Source: Ruminococcus sp. UBA4350
GTDB lineage: Bacteria; Bacillota; Clostridia; Oscillospirales; Ruminococcaceae
NCBI GenBank assembly: GCA_002394125.1
Contig: DGSY01000050.1
Location: 1-11,322, forward strand
DNA length: 11,322 bases
Direction: 5' to 3'
Every line of letters starts with the position of its first letter. Position 1 is the first letter of the stretch. Under the pieces are notes generated by a model. It had not been told where the DNA came from. It did no database searches and saw only the letters and a list, made by a program, of their open reading frames with translations. The translations under genes and the position numbers were made by a program. Positions 1 to 5,742 of this stretch are shown here, piece by piece.

Positions 1-612
1 CTTGGCGAGGTGAAATACTACATTCACACCGCAGGGCATTCGCCGAATCAGGCAAGCCCTGAGAAGATCATCGACCTTGATCTGATCGGCTCAAAGTACG
101 CACTTGATGCCTTCGGAAAGGTTATCACAAAGGGCGGTGCAGGGCTGCTGATCTCCAGTCAGACAGGCTATATGTTCCCGCCGCTTTCCGCTGAGGAGGA
201 GTATCAGATCATGACCGCCCCTGCGGATAAGCTCAAAGACCTGCCCTGCCTGTCGCCCGAACGCATTACCAATTCGGGAACGGCATACATCGTTTCCAAA
301 AAGGCAAATCACTTGCAGGTGCAGTATGCCGCAGCACACGAATGGGGCGAGCGTGGTGCGAGGCTCAACACGATCAGCCCCGGAGTGATCGTAACGCCCC
401 TTGCCTATGACGAGTTCAATGCAAACGGTGCAGGCTATCAGAGAATGATCGACGCAACACCGATGCACCGTGTGGGCTCTCCCGATGAGATCGGTGCGGC
501 AGGCGCGTTCCTGTTAAGCGATGCTGCAAGCTATGTGACAGGCACAGACCTGCTGGTGGACGGCGGAACGATCGCAGCTTTGAAGAACCGTAAATTCCAG
601 CTGGGACGATAA
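1..612 (+). CDS. SDR-family NAD(P)-dependent oxidoreductase, N-terminus outside the window
   Basis: C-terminal three quarters of a classical short-chain dehydrogenase/reductase. The frame is open from base 1, and the GTG at 10 is an internal codon: the glycine-rich Rossmann motif expected in the first 20 residues is missing because the gene is cut by the window edge. Visible are the NNAG-equivalent HTAG near the start, the catalytic serine region ISSQTG (about residues 51-56), the YxxxK pair as YIVSK (Tyr codon 286-288), the SPG segment after the catalytic helix, and the family tail VTGTDLLVDGG. It should carry out NAD(P)H-linked oxidation or reduction of an alcohol/carbonyl; the substrate cannot be read. 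The aldo/keto reductase starts 24 bp downstream on the same strand, so the two are probably co-transcribed. Family assignment is firm, function is not. Confidence 0.9.
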   Translation, partial: LGEVKYYIHTAGHSPNQASPEKIIDLDLIGSKYALDAFGKVITKGGAGLLISSQTGYMFPPLSAEEEYQIMTAPADKLKDLPCLSPERITNSGTAYIVSKKANHLQVQYAAAHEWGERGARLNTISPGVIVTPLAYDEFNANGAGYQRMIDATPMHRVGSPDEIGAAGAFLLSDAASYVTGTDLLVDGGTIAALKNRKFQLGR

Positions 613-636
613 TCCCCGGAACAGGAGAAACATACA

Positions 637-1602
637 ATGAAGAAAAGAAAACTAAAAGAGATAGAAGTTTCCGCAGTCGGCATGGGCTGCATGGCGTTTT
701 CTCACGGCTACGGAAAGATACCGTCCGAGCAATACAGCATTGAGGCGATACGAAATGCTTATCGACACGGCTGCAATTTCTTTGATACAGCGGAGGTCTA
801 CAGCCCGAACCTGTCAGGGATAGGGCACAATGAACTGATCGTCGGCAAGGCATTAGAGGACGTGCGGAAGAATGTTGTCATTGCCACAAAGCTAATGCTC
901 CATTCCGTGGGATTCCGCAAAAGTGTTTATGACGAGGTGCGCCGCCACCTTGAAGGATCGCTTAACCGCCTGAGGACAGACTATGTGGACATCTACTATC
1001 TGCACCGAATGGGCAGTGTACCTGTGGAAAAGGTCGCAGAAGCTATGGGCAGGCTCATTGATGACGGACTGATCCGTGGCTGGGGACTTTCTCAGGTCGA
1101 TGTTGATATGATTGACGCAGCGCAGGGCGTTACTCCGCTGACGGCGATTCAGAACATCTACTCAATGGTGGAACGTGACTGCGAATGCCGTATTATCCCG
1201 TACTGCATGGAACATAACATCGGCTTTGTGCCTTTTTCGCCTATCGCAAGCGGTCTGCTCTCTGGAATGATCACGACTGAAACGCAGTTTGAAAGAAACG
1301 ATGATGTGCGCAACTGGGTGCCGCAGCTATCCCGTCGGAACATCGAGGGCAATATGCCGATCGTGGAAATGCTCAAAAGCTTTGCGGACAGAAAAAACGC
1401 CACCCCTGCGCAGATCTCCCTTGCATGGATGCTCCACAAATACCCTAATGTAGTGCCGATACCCGGCTCAAAAAACAAGGAGCGTATCATTGAAAATCTG
1501 AACGCTGCCGATGTGGAGCTGACGGACGAGGAATTCAAGACACTTGAGAGCGAGCTTGATAAACACAAGGTCTACGGACACCGTGGATTGGGCGGGTTTT
1601 AA
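637..1602 (+). CDS. aldo/keto reductase
   Basis: A full-length 321-residue aldo/keto reductase, a TIM-barrel NADPH-dependent carbonyl reductase. The catalytic tetrad is complete: Asp50 and Tyr55 in FFDTAEVYSP, Lys85 in IATK, and His123 in YYLHRM. The C-terminal cofactor-binding segment is also present: VVPIPGSKNKERIIENLNA, followed by the LTDEEF helix. The start is set by AGGAG at 623-627, nine bases before the ATG. It follows the SDR gene by 24 bp and converges with the flavodoxin lipoprotein gene, from which it is separated by a shared terminator. AKR, SDR and flavodoxin-like genes often cluster in Clostridia as small redox modules; the physiological substrate is unknown. There is no sign of damage. 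Confidence 0.95.
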   Translation: MKKRKLKEIEVSAVGMGCMAFSHGYGKIPSEQYSIEAIRNAYRHGCNFFDTAEVYSPNLSGIGHNELIVGKALEDVRKNVVIATKLMLHSVGFRKSVYDEVRRHLEGSLNRLRTDYVDIYYLHRMGSVPVEKVAEAMGRLIDDGLIRGWGLSQVDVDMIDAAQGVTPLTAIQNIYSMVERDCECRIIPYCMEHNIGFVPFSPIASGLLSGMITTETQFERNDDVRNWVPQLSRRNIEGNMPIVEMLKSFADRKNATPAQISLAWMLHKYPNVVPIPGSKNKERIIENLNAADVELTDEEFKTLESELDKHKVYGHRGLGGF

Positions 1603-1617
1603 CATTATAAAAGCAAC

Positions 1618-1649
1618 AAAACGGCGATTCATGATTGAACCGCCGTTTT
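1618..1649. terminator. bidirectional intrinsic terminator between convergent genes
   Basis: The 9-bp arms AAAACGGCG (1618-1626) and CGCCGTTTT (1641-1649) pair perfectly. After one mismatch, TTCA/TGAA extend the stem around a 4-base loop. A T run follows on the plus strand, and an equivalent T-rich tract follows on the minus strand. It therefore serves both the aldo/keto reductase (stop 16 bp away) and the flavodoxin lipoprotein (stop 11 bp away). Confidence 0.9.
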
Positions 1650-1659
1650 TATGTTATTA

Positions 1660-2436
1660 CTAAAAGCCTAAGCCGTCAAGCCAGTTCCGGACAGACTGCT
1701 GTGTATCGGAGCTGAACTCCTGCGCCGTCTTGCCTTGGATCGCCATACCGTCAAGCACCTGTGCATTCGGCAGATAGCTGTCGATCGCAGAATAAGTGCC
1801 TGATTCACCGCTGCCTTCGTGGGTGTTGAACGGGATCACGACCTTGTCGGAGAAATCGTAGCTGTCCATGAATGAATAGACTGCCATTGGCATATCGCCC
1901 CACCAGATCGGATAGCCGAGGAACACGATGTCATACTGTTCCATATTCTCAACAGTTCCGCTCAGTTCGGGACGTGCTTTGTCGGCAAGCTCTTTCTTTG
2001 CCACATCGCAGCAGTCATCGTAATCGGCAGGATAGGGCGTGACTGTCTCGATATGAAAGCTGTCTGCGCCGACTTCACTTGCGATATACTCTGCAACGAT
2101 CTGTGTATTGCCCTTGTCTATCGTTCCGACATTGTAGTTTTCATCGGCACGGGAGAAGTACGCAACAAGGATATTTTTGCCGTCAGACGCAGGCTCGTTT
2201 TCCGATGGTGCTGCATCTGTGACCGCTTCAGAAACAACTTCGCTTTCTGCGGAAGTGTCTTCTGTTTTCACATCAGTTGTTTCGGTTTTGCTATCCTGTT
2301 TGTTCAGCTTTTCCTGCACTGCTGCCTTGTCATTATCTGCAACGCTTGGTGCAGAGGCAGGCTCTCCGCTGCCGCAGGCGGTCAGCATCGCTCCCATCAT
2401 AAATGCTGTGATCACTGTTATTACTCTGTTTTTCAT
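1660..2436 (-). CDS. secreted lipoprotein with flavodoxin domain
   Basis: A 258-residue protein starting at the ATG at 2436. The frame extends to a GTG at 2448, but that codon overlaps the Shine-Dalgarno GAGGTG (2441-2446) that serves the ATG. A lipoprotein signal peptide (positive MKNR, hydrophobic run, lipobox LTAC with Cys21) predicts export and anchoring to the outer face of the membrane. Residues 22-86 form an acidic Ser/Thr/Glu-rich linker. Residues 87-258 are a flavodoxin fold: ILVAYFSR at the first strand, the FMN-contacting loop with YPIWWGDMP (about 175-183), and FNTHEGSG (about 203-210). It probably binds FMN and carries electrons outside the membrane; the partner is unknown, and the neighbouring SDR and AKR are cytoplasmic. 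The stop of an upstream gene remnant overlaps its ribosome-binding site, so translation may once have been coupled. Confidence 0.9.
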   Translation of the reverse strand: MKNRVITVITAFMMGAMLTACGSGEPASAPSVADNDKAAVQEKLNKQDSKTETTDVKTEDTSAESEVVSEAVTDAAPSENEPASDGKNILVAYFSRADENYNVGTIDKGNTQIVAEYIASEVGADSFHIETVTPYPADYDDCCDVAKKELADKARPELSGTVENMEQYDIVFLGYPIWWGDMPMAVYSFMDSYDFSDKVVIPFNTHEGSGESGTYSAIDSYLPNAQVLDGMAIQGKTAQEFSSDTQQSVRNWLDGLGF

Positions 2437-2444
2437 ATCGCACC

Positions 2445-2654
2445 TCACTCAGTTGGTCTTAAATCATCATAAAAACAGCTCGAAGTCGCACCGCTGTCAT
2501 ACAGGAAGGTGGAACCTGTGATGAATACCCGTCTGTGAACAAGCACAAAGCTGTCATCGTGGACACGCACCAGATCAGCTCTGTCCTTGTTCACCATTGC
2601 TGTGTATATCTCCTTGCAGAGCTGAATGATAGTGATTGATTTGGTAATTATAGT
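2445..2654 (-). pseudogene. chimeric remnant: NTF2/SnoaL-like N-terminus joined to an SDR C-terminus
   Basis: A stretch of 69 sense codons ending in TGA (2445-2447), with no start codon before the upstream in-frame stop at 2655-2657. The first part (QLCKEIYTAMVNKDRADL, then VHDDSFVLVH) resembles the N-terminus of the NTF2-like/SnoaL-like family, normally about 120 residues. At about residue 41 it changes to RRVFITGSTFLYDSGATSS, ending FYDDLRPTE, which matches the tail of a classical SDR ([FV]ITGxxFLxDGG...SYFYG.L.P). It differs from the SDR at the left edge of the window. The usual DGG is DSG here, a sign of decay. The simplest reading is an in-frame deletion joining two tandem genes that once preceded the flavodoxin gene. 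An internal ATG at 2597, with AAGGAG 12 bases upstream, could still give a 50-residue peptide. Family matches are by eye. Confidence 0.6.
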
Positions 2655-2675
2655 TTAGCACAGCTATATAGATAA
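2647..2675 (-). promoter_or_regulatory. promoter for the remnant and flavodoxin lipoprotein
   Basis: A perfect TATAAT (minus strand, 2652-2647) with a weak -35, TTATCT (2675-2670), 17 bp upstream. It lies just before and partly within the start-less remnant frame, so the transcript would begin near 2640, run through the remnant and reach the flavodoxin start at 2436. The weak -35 could mean an activator is needed, but no operator was recognised. Confidence 0.5.
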
Positions 2676-2849
2676 ATCAATCTGGATTTCAGTGATTTAT
2701 GATAAGTTTTGCTTATGCACAACCTGAGAGCAAAGCAAACTCATAGCGAAGCGGGCGAAAGCCCCCGTCGCTCCCCGCAGAGAGCGGAACTCCCCCAGCG
2801 TTCCTTTTCTGCTAAAGCAAGACAAATCTCGGTTTATCGACACAAAGAA
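2676..2849. other. intergenic stretch with GC-rich hairpins, no gene
   Basis: No credible gene here. An AT-rich part (2676-2720) gives way to a GC-rich segment with an imperfect stem at 2745-2772 (AGCGA...TCGCT outside, GGGC-GAAA-GCCC inside, two mismatches) and a small hairpin at 2775-2787 (CCGC-AGAGA-GCGG). The short open frames on both strands lack ribosome-binding sites and recognisable domains. The segment resembles non-coding DNA I associate with clostridial integrative elements, but nothing here proves that. Confidence 0.3.
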
Positions 2850-2876
2850 AGCGGGCATTCCGTTGCGGAATGCCCG
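2844..2876 (-). terminator. intrinsic terminator of the GNAT gene
   Basis: A perfect 11-bp stem: CGGGCATTCCG (2852-2862) pairs with CGGAATGCCCG (2866-2876) around a 3-base loop. On the minus strand it is followed by CTTTCTTT (2851-2844). It starts 9 bp after the GNAT stop codon (2887-2885). Confidence 0.9.
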
Positions 2877-2884
2877 TGATTTTG

Positions 2885-3535
2885 TCAGCCGACTGTCGAA
2901 TGACTGTAAATGTAGAACTTTTCCTGACTCGGCATCCATGCCTTTTCCTTCGGCGGGAACTGCCGGTCGAATTCCTCGACCTTCTCCGGCAGCAGCAGCT
3001 CGCAGACGTCACTTTCGCGATAGACATAATGTCTGCCGTCCAGCGCACCCTCGCGCAGCTCTCTGACGAACAGTGCGGTCGGAAATGCACCGCCCTCGAT
3101 CGTGACATTGTAGCGCTTGCAGCTTTTGAATCCGCTGCTGACATAATTCTCCGGATTGCCGAAGATCACGACGGCAGGATAGCCCATCGCCGCCGCAGCC
3201 TCAAAGGAATGTGCCATGATGCGCTTGCCGAGCCCCCTGCGCTGATGATCCGGATGCACGGAGATCGGCCCGAAGGAGAGTGTCTCCATGCGGTTTCCGG
3301 CGTCGTCCTCCAGCCAAGAGCGCATATACATGATGCTCGCCGCGATCTCCCCGCCGCATTCCGCGACGAAGGTCAGCTCAGGGATAAAGTCCTTGTGTGC
3401 GCGCATGACGTGCGCGAGATAATGCTCACTGCATCCCGGACAGTAGACGTTCCAGAATGCCTCGCGGGTCAGCATTTCCACAGCCGCATAGTCCTTCGGC
3501 TGTTCCTGTCGGATGATGATAGTATCTTTCTGCAT
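2885..3535 (-). CDS. GNAT family N-acetyltransferase (YhbS-like)
   Basis: A 216-residue protein with a single GNAT domain over roughly residues 5-150, transferring an acyl group from acyl-CoA to an amine. The acetyl-CoA pyrophosphate loop is visible as HPDHQRRGLGKRIM (Q98-RRGLG). It is preceded by the strand LSFGPISV and followed by the helix and strand MGYPAVVIFGNPENYVSSGF, typical of YhbS-like (COG3153) members. The C-terminal 65 residues are a family-type tail. The start is supported by AGGAGG (3549-3544), eight bases before the ATG. The gene is monocistronic, with its own promoter about 165 bp upstream and a strong terminator directly after the stop. Its 5' leader can fold into two competing structures, one covering the ribosome-binding site (see separate entry). 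The acceptor substrate cannot be deduced. Confidence 0.9.
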   Translation of the reverse strand: MQKDTIIIRQEQPKDYAAVEMLTREAFWNVYCPGCSEHYLAHVMRAHKDFIPELTFVAECGGEIAASIMYMRSWLEDDAGNRMETLSFGPISVHPDHQRRGLGKRIMAHSFEAAAAMGYPAVVIFGNPENYVSSGFKSCKRYNVTIEGGAFPTALFVRELREGALDGRHYVYRESDVCELLLPEKVEEFDRQFPPKEKAWMPSQEKFYIYSHSTVG

Positions 3536-3543
3536 GATTGATT

Positions 3544-3615
3544 CCTCCTGATATTGTTCTGACCGGCAATACGGGAGGGTTTGTGTGTTGAGATCGTATT
3601 CGCAAACCGTCCCGT
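3544..3615 (-). promoter_or_regulatory. 5' leader of the GNAT gene with competing hairpins around the ribosome-binding site
   Basis: Hairpin 1 pairs the arm at 3615-3603 with the arm at 3583-3571: 12 pairs plus one C-C mismatch, 19-base loop. The second arm contains CCTCC (3578-3574), complementary to GGAGG of the GNAT Shine-Dalgarno (3548-3544). Just inside that, TATTG (3571-3567) is complementary to CAATA (3556-3552), so an alternative hairpin would bury the ribosome-binding site. The two hairpins share bases 3571-3578 and exclude each other. Hairpin 1 begins directly after the stop of a possible 11-codon upstream frame. The pairing is read from sequence; regulatory use is inference, and no known riboswitch class was recognised. 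Confidence 0.4.
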
Positions 3616-3651
3616 TTACGCTGCAATCTCAGGTCTGCTGTAGAATTTCAA
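3616..3651 (-). CDS. possible leader peptide upstream of the GNAT gene
   Basis: A TTG-started frame of 11 codons (LKFYSRPEIAA, with TTG decoded as Met if used) preceded by a good Shine-Dalgarno, AAAGGAGT (3666-3659), with eight bases between GGAG and TTG. It lies in the transcript from the promoter at 3701-3729. Its TAA (3618-3616) is immediately before the 5' arm of leader hairpin 1, so a ribosome ending here would block that arm. A second TTG at 3655 in another frame would give eight codons. The peptide is too short to judge by coding statistics; the case rests on the ribosome-binding site and position. Confidence 0.3.
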   Translation of the reverse strand: MKFYSRPEIAA

Positions 3652-3679
3652 ACAACTGACTCCTTTATGATAAAATATT

Positions 3680-3695
3680 TGCTGATCGCTCAGCA
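3680..3695 (-). promoter_or_regulatory. hairpin at the 5' end of the GNAT transcript
   Basis: A 6-bp stem TGCTGA/TCAGCA closed by GCGA, a GNRA-type tetraloop. It falls at the expected transcription start (about 3694) of the promoter at 3701-3729, so it could protect the 5' end of the mRNA. Confidence 0.35.
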
Positions 3696-3700
3696 GTTTC

Positions 3701-3729
3701 AGTATAGCATAAACCGCCGCTTTTGTCAA
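3701..3729 (-). promoter_or_regulatory. near-consensus promoter of the GNAT gene
   Basis: TTGACA (3729-3724) and TATACT (3706-3701) are separated by 17 bp: a perfect -35 and a one-mismatch -10. It lies 9 bp past the stop of the CorC-like gene and points to the GNAT gene, giving a leader of about 160 nt. The -35 sits in the loop of a small hairpin, CCGCTT/AAGCGG, a weak candidate terminator for the upstream gene. Confidence 0.8.
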
Positions 3730-3737
3730 GCGGGAGG

Positions 3738-5015
3738 TTATGACTGTGCCGCGGGGATCGCAGCAGCAGAGCCGCTTTGCTCCTCGGCCTCCTCCGGTTC
3801 GGTCAGTTCCAGCAGAATGCGCTGTACGCTCTGCTCATGCATCTGCAAAACAGTCATGCGGAACCAGTCGCCGCTGACCGTTTCACCGGCCTCCGCGATA
3901 TGTCCGGCAAGCTCCGTGAACCAGCCGCCGACCGATGCGCATTCCGTGACGATCCGGCTCTCCGGCAGTGAGAGCTGATCGCGCAGATCGGCGATCGAAA
4001 GCTCACCGGAGACCTCGTAGCGCTGCTCGCCGCAGGGGATCAGCATCGGCACGACCTCATCGGCTTCGTCATAGATCTCGCCGACCAGCTCCTCGATGAT
4101 ATCCTCCAGCGTGACGATGCCCTTCGTGCCGCCGTACTGATCCATGACAACGGCGATATGCGATTTGCTGCGCTGCATCTGCTTCATTGCCTCGCTGATG
4201 CGTGCAAATTCCGGCAGGCGCAGGATATTTTTCAGGATCGGACGGATATTTCTGCCGCCGCTTTCCAGCATTCCGAAGAAGTCCTTTTCCGTGATGAATC
4301 CGATGATATCGTCGATCGAATCGGCATAGACCGGCAGGCGCGAATACCGCTCCGCAAGGAAGATCTGCTTGATCTCCGTGATCTCCATATCCTGCGGGAT
4401 CGCCGTGACGCGGACACGCGGCACCAATACTTCATCGACCGAGATCTCGTCAAATTCCAGTGCCGAGCGGACGAGGTCGCTTTCCTGCTCCTCCAGCACG
4501 CCCTCCTCCTCGATCTGATCGACGATGACCTTCAGCTCATCCTCTGTGACAGAGGGCGCGCCGTTCCGGTTCTGCACGAGCTTTGCAAGCTGATTGAACA
4601 GGAAGATCAGCGGAGTCAGAATGAAAATCAGTGCGCGGAGCGGAACCGCGAAAAGCAGCGCCATGCTTTCTGCGTGTGATTTCGCATAGTTTTTCGGGAG
4701 GATCTCTCCGAAGATCAGCACCAGAACGGTCATTGCCATTGTGGAGATGCCGACGCCGCCCTCACCGAACCATTTCGTGAAAAGGATCGTGCCGAGCGAG
4801 GCAGAGAGAATGTTGACGAGGTTATTGCCGATCAGGATCGCGGTCAGGGCGCGGTCAAAGGATTCCGCGAGGGCGAGTGCCTGCCCTGCGCGTTTGTTCC
4901 CCTGCATGGCGTCGTTCTTGAGCCGGATCTTGTTGACACTGGAAAAAGCTGTCTCGCAGGCGGAAAACAATGCCGAGAGGATCAGCAGCCCCAGTATCGC
5001 TATGAGGTAGATCAT
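3738..5015 (-). CDS. HlyC/CorC-family membrane protein (DUF21-CBS-CBS-CorC)
   Basis: A 425-residue protein with the order typical of HlyC/CorC (CNNM-like) proteins, linked to divalent cation homeostasis and membrane integrity. The DUF21 transmembrane domain covers residues 1-145, with hydrophobic segments near 2-20, 57-80, 92-106 and 118-142; the hallmark ALFSACETAF is at 15-24 and FGEILPK at 102-108. A CBS pair follows at about 195-315 (VLVPR, YSRLPVYADSIDDIIGFI, MDQYGGTKGIVTLEDIIEELVGEI). The CorC/HlyC cytosolic domain is at about 330-405, and a short Ala/Glu-rich tail ends the protein. The start is the ATG at 5015, with AAGGAG (5026-5021) five bases before it and a promoter at 5056-5084. 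The open frame continues upstream for 201 codons, but that part reads through the small-RNA terminator and repeats and looks non-coding. The transported ion is uncertain; older names call the family hemolysin. Confidence 0.93.
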   Translation of the reverse strand: MIYLIAILGLLILSALFSACETAFSSVNKIRLKNDAMQGNKRAGQALALAESFDRALTAILIGNNLVNILSASLGTILFTKWFGEGGVGISTMAMTVLVLIFGEILPKNYAKSHAESMALLFAVPLRALIFILTPLIFLFNQLAKLVQNRNGAPSVTEDELKVIVDQIEEEGVLEEQESDLVRSALEFDEISVDEVLVPRVRVTAIPQDMEITEIKQIFLAERYSRLPVYADSIDDIIGFITEKDFFGMLESGGRNIRPILKNILRLPEFARISEAMKQMQRSKSHIAVVMDQYGGTKGIVTLEDIIEELVGEIYDEADEVVPMLIPCGEQRYEVSGELSIADLRDQLSLPESRIVTECASVGGWFTELAGHIAEAGETVSGDWFRMTVLQMHEQSVQRILLELTEPEEAEEQSGSAAAIPAAQS

Positions 5016-5055
5016 GAATGCTCCTTCCGTAGTGTGAAAAAAATCAATCCTAACT

Positions 5056-5084
5056 ATTATAATATAAATCAACGAAAAATGCAA
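5056..5084 (-). promoter_or_regulatory. promoter of the CorC-like gene
   Basis: TATAAT (5061-5056) with TTGCAT (5084-5079) 17 bp upstream. The start would fall near 5049, leaving a leader of about 35 nt with the Shine-Dalgarno AAGGAG. A perfect hairpin CGCCG-TTTT-CGGCG (5106-5119) sits about 20 bp above the -35; its role, if any, is unknown. Confidence 0.65.
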
Positions 5085-5185
5085 GTCTGATATTTTGGCA
5101 CTCTGCGCCGTTTTCGGCGTTTTCGGCGGTTTTGCGGAAGGATTTGCGCGATTTGCACCGCTCTTTTCTAAATTATGCGGGCGGG

Positions 5186-5355
5186 CGGGCAGTGCCCGCT
5201 GCCGTTTCCCTCCGGGTCGGCAGGGCCGACAGCCGATTCCCTCCGGCATGATGTCGCGGAGCATATCAGTTTCGTCGCTGTTACGCCGGGCAGTGCCCGG
5301 TGCCGTTTCCCTCCGGTGCCGTTTCGCAAAGCATATCAATTCCGTCGCTGTTACG
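5186..5355. repeat. degenerate intergenic repeats in two modules
   Basis: Module A is GCCGNTTCCCTCCGG, present three times (5201-5215, 5232-5246, 5302-5316). The first and third copies extend leftward into the palindromic CGGGCAGTGCCCG, so 5186-5215 and 5287-5316 match at 29 of 30 positions, 101 bp apart. Module B (begins GCATATCA, ends GTCGCTGTTACG) occurs at 5261-5285 and 5331-5355 with two differences in 25. A further perfect hairpin, GTCGGC-AGG-GCCGAC, lies at 5217-5231. The order is A, A, B, A, B, as if an A-B unit had been duplicated. I believe this type of sequence recurs between genes in Ruminococcus genomes, but only the local copies can be shown. The short open frames through it are by-products of its composition. 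Confidence 0.75.
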
Positions 5356-5493
5356 GCACTGATCGTGCCTATTGTTTGCTCTGGGGAAGTTTTATTCTGC
5401 CTATATTCGCTTCCGGAGGACTTTAGGAAATGGCAGCGCGGACAGAGCGCAAAAGTTTTCCGGATACGAATGAAAGCCGGACAGTAAATGAAC

Positions 5494-5530
5494 GAAAGAA
5501 AGGCCCGACCGCGGACTGACCGGATCGGGC
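5494..5530 (-). terminator. intrinsic terminator of the candidate small RNA
   Basis: GCCCGA (5530-5525) pairs with TCGGGC (5508-5503). A bulged T and an inner CCG/CGG stem follow, around a 9-base loop. The minus-strand tail CTTTCTTTC (5502-5494) gives the U tract. It would also stop any read-through from the muramidase gene before the CorC-like gene. Confidence 0.8.
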
Positions 5531-5632
5531 TGAAATCAAGCAGAACAGATTGAAAATCATAAAAGATGCAATTAAGATCGGACCGTCTTGCGGACAGGTC
5601 TTCAGACGCCGCTTTCACGGCTCTGCTGATCT
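5494..5632 (-). ncRNA. candidate small non-coding RNA
   Basis: A transcript of about 139 nt predicted from its own signals. An extended -10 (TGCTATAAT, 5647-5639) would start it near 5632, and an intrinsic terminator at 5503-5530 with a CTTTCTTTC tail ends it near 5494. Inside are GCCGT-GAAA-GCGGC at 5621-5608, a 5-bp stem with a GNRA loop, and GACC(T)GTC-CGCAA-GACGGTC at 5600-5581, a 7-bp stem with one bulged base. A U-rich, apparently single-stranded segment (5580-5531) leads to the terminator. No frame inside has both a start codon and a ribosome-binding site. It does not match the small-RNA families I could check by eye (SRP RNA, 6S, tmRNA, RNase P, common riboswitches). It lies between the muramidase gene and the CorC-like gene, all on the minus strand. 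Confidence 0.5.
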
Positions 5633-5638
5633 GATTCT

Positions 5639-5647
5639 ATTATAGCA
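5639..5647 (-). promoter_or_regulatory. extended -10 promoter of the candidate small RNA
   Basis: TGCTATAAT on the minus strand: a perfect -10 with the TG extension. The base run at the -35 position (AAAAAT) is not a recognisable -35, so the promoter would rest on the extended -10. It lies about 90 bp past the stop of the muramidase gene. Confidence 0.6.
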
Positions 5648-5723
5648 TATAATCAGCAAGTATTTTTTTCCATTCTGGCAAAAACGGATATTTGTGCAAA
5701 ATAGATAATAATCCGACGAAATT

Positions 5724-5742
5724 GCTGCCGCTTTCAAGCAGC
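5724..5742 (-). terminator. weak hairpin at the end of the muramidase gene
   Basis: GCTGC (5742-5738) pairs with GCAGC (5728-5724) across the stop codon of the muramidase gene, and only AATTTCG follows. As a terminator it is poor; most termination probably happens at 5494-5530. Confidence 0.3.

Noticed and set aside
5106..5119. Perfect hairpin CGCCG-TTTT-CGGCG followed by TTTTC, resembling a plus-strand terminator
   Set aside because: No plus-strand gene ends there; it lies upstream of the divergently read CorC-like promoter and is probably a by-product of the local TTTTCGGCG repetition.
5095..5487. Plus-strand open frames of 130 and 83 codons in the CorC-muramidase gap
   Set aside because: They are composed of the intergenic repeat modules, lack ribosome-binding sites and match no protein family I recognise.
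5016..5618. A 201-codon N-terminal extension of the CorC-like protein, open up to a GTG at 5618
   Set aside because: It reads through the small-RNA terminator, the repeats and the gene's own promoter, has no ribosome-binding site, and the family starts at the ATG at 5015 with AAGGAG directly upstream.
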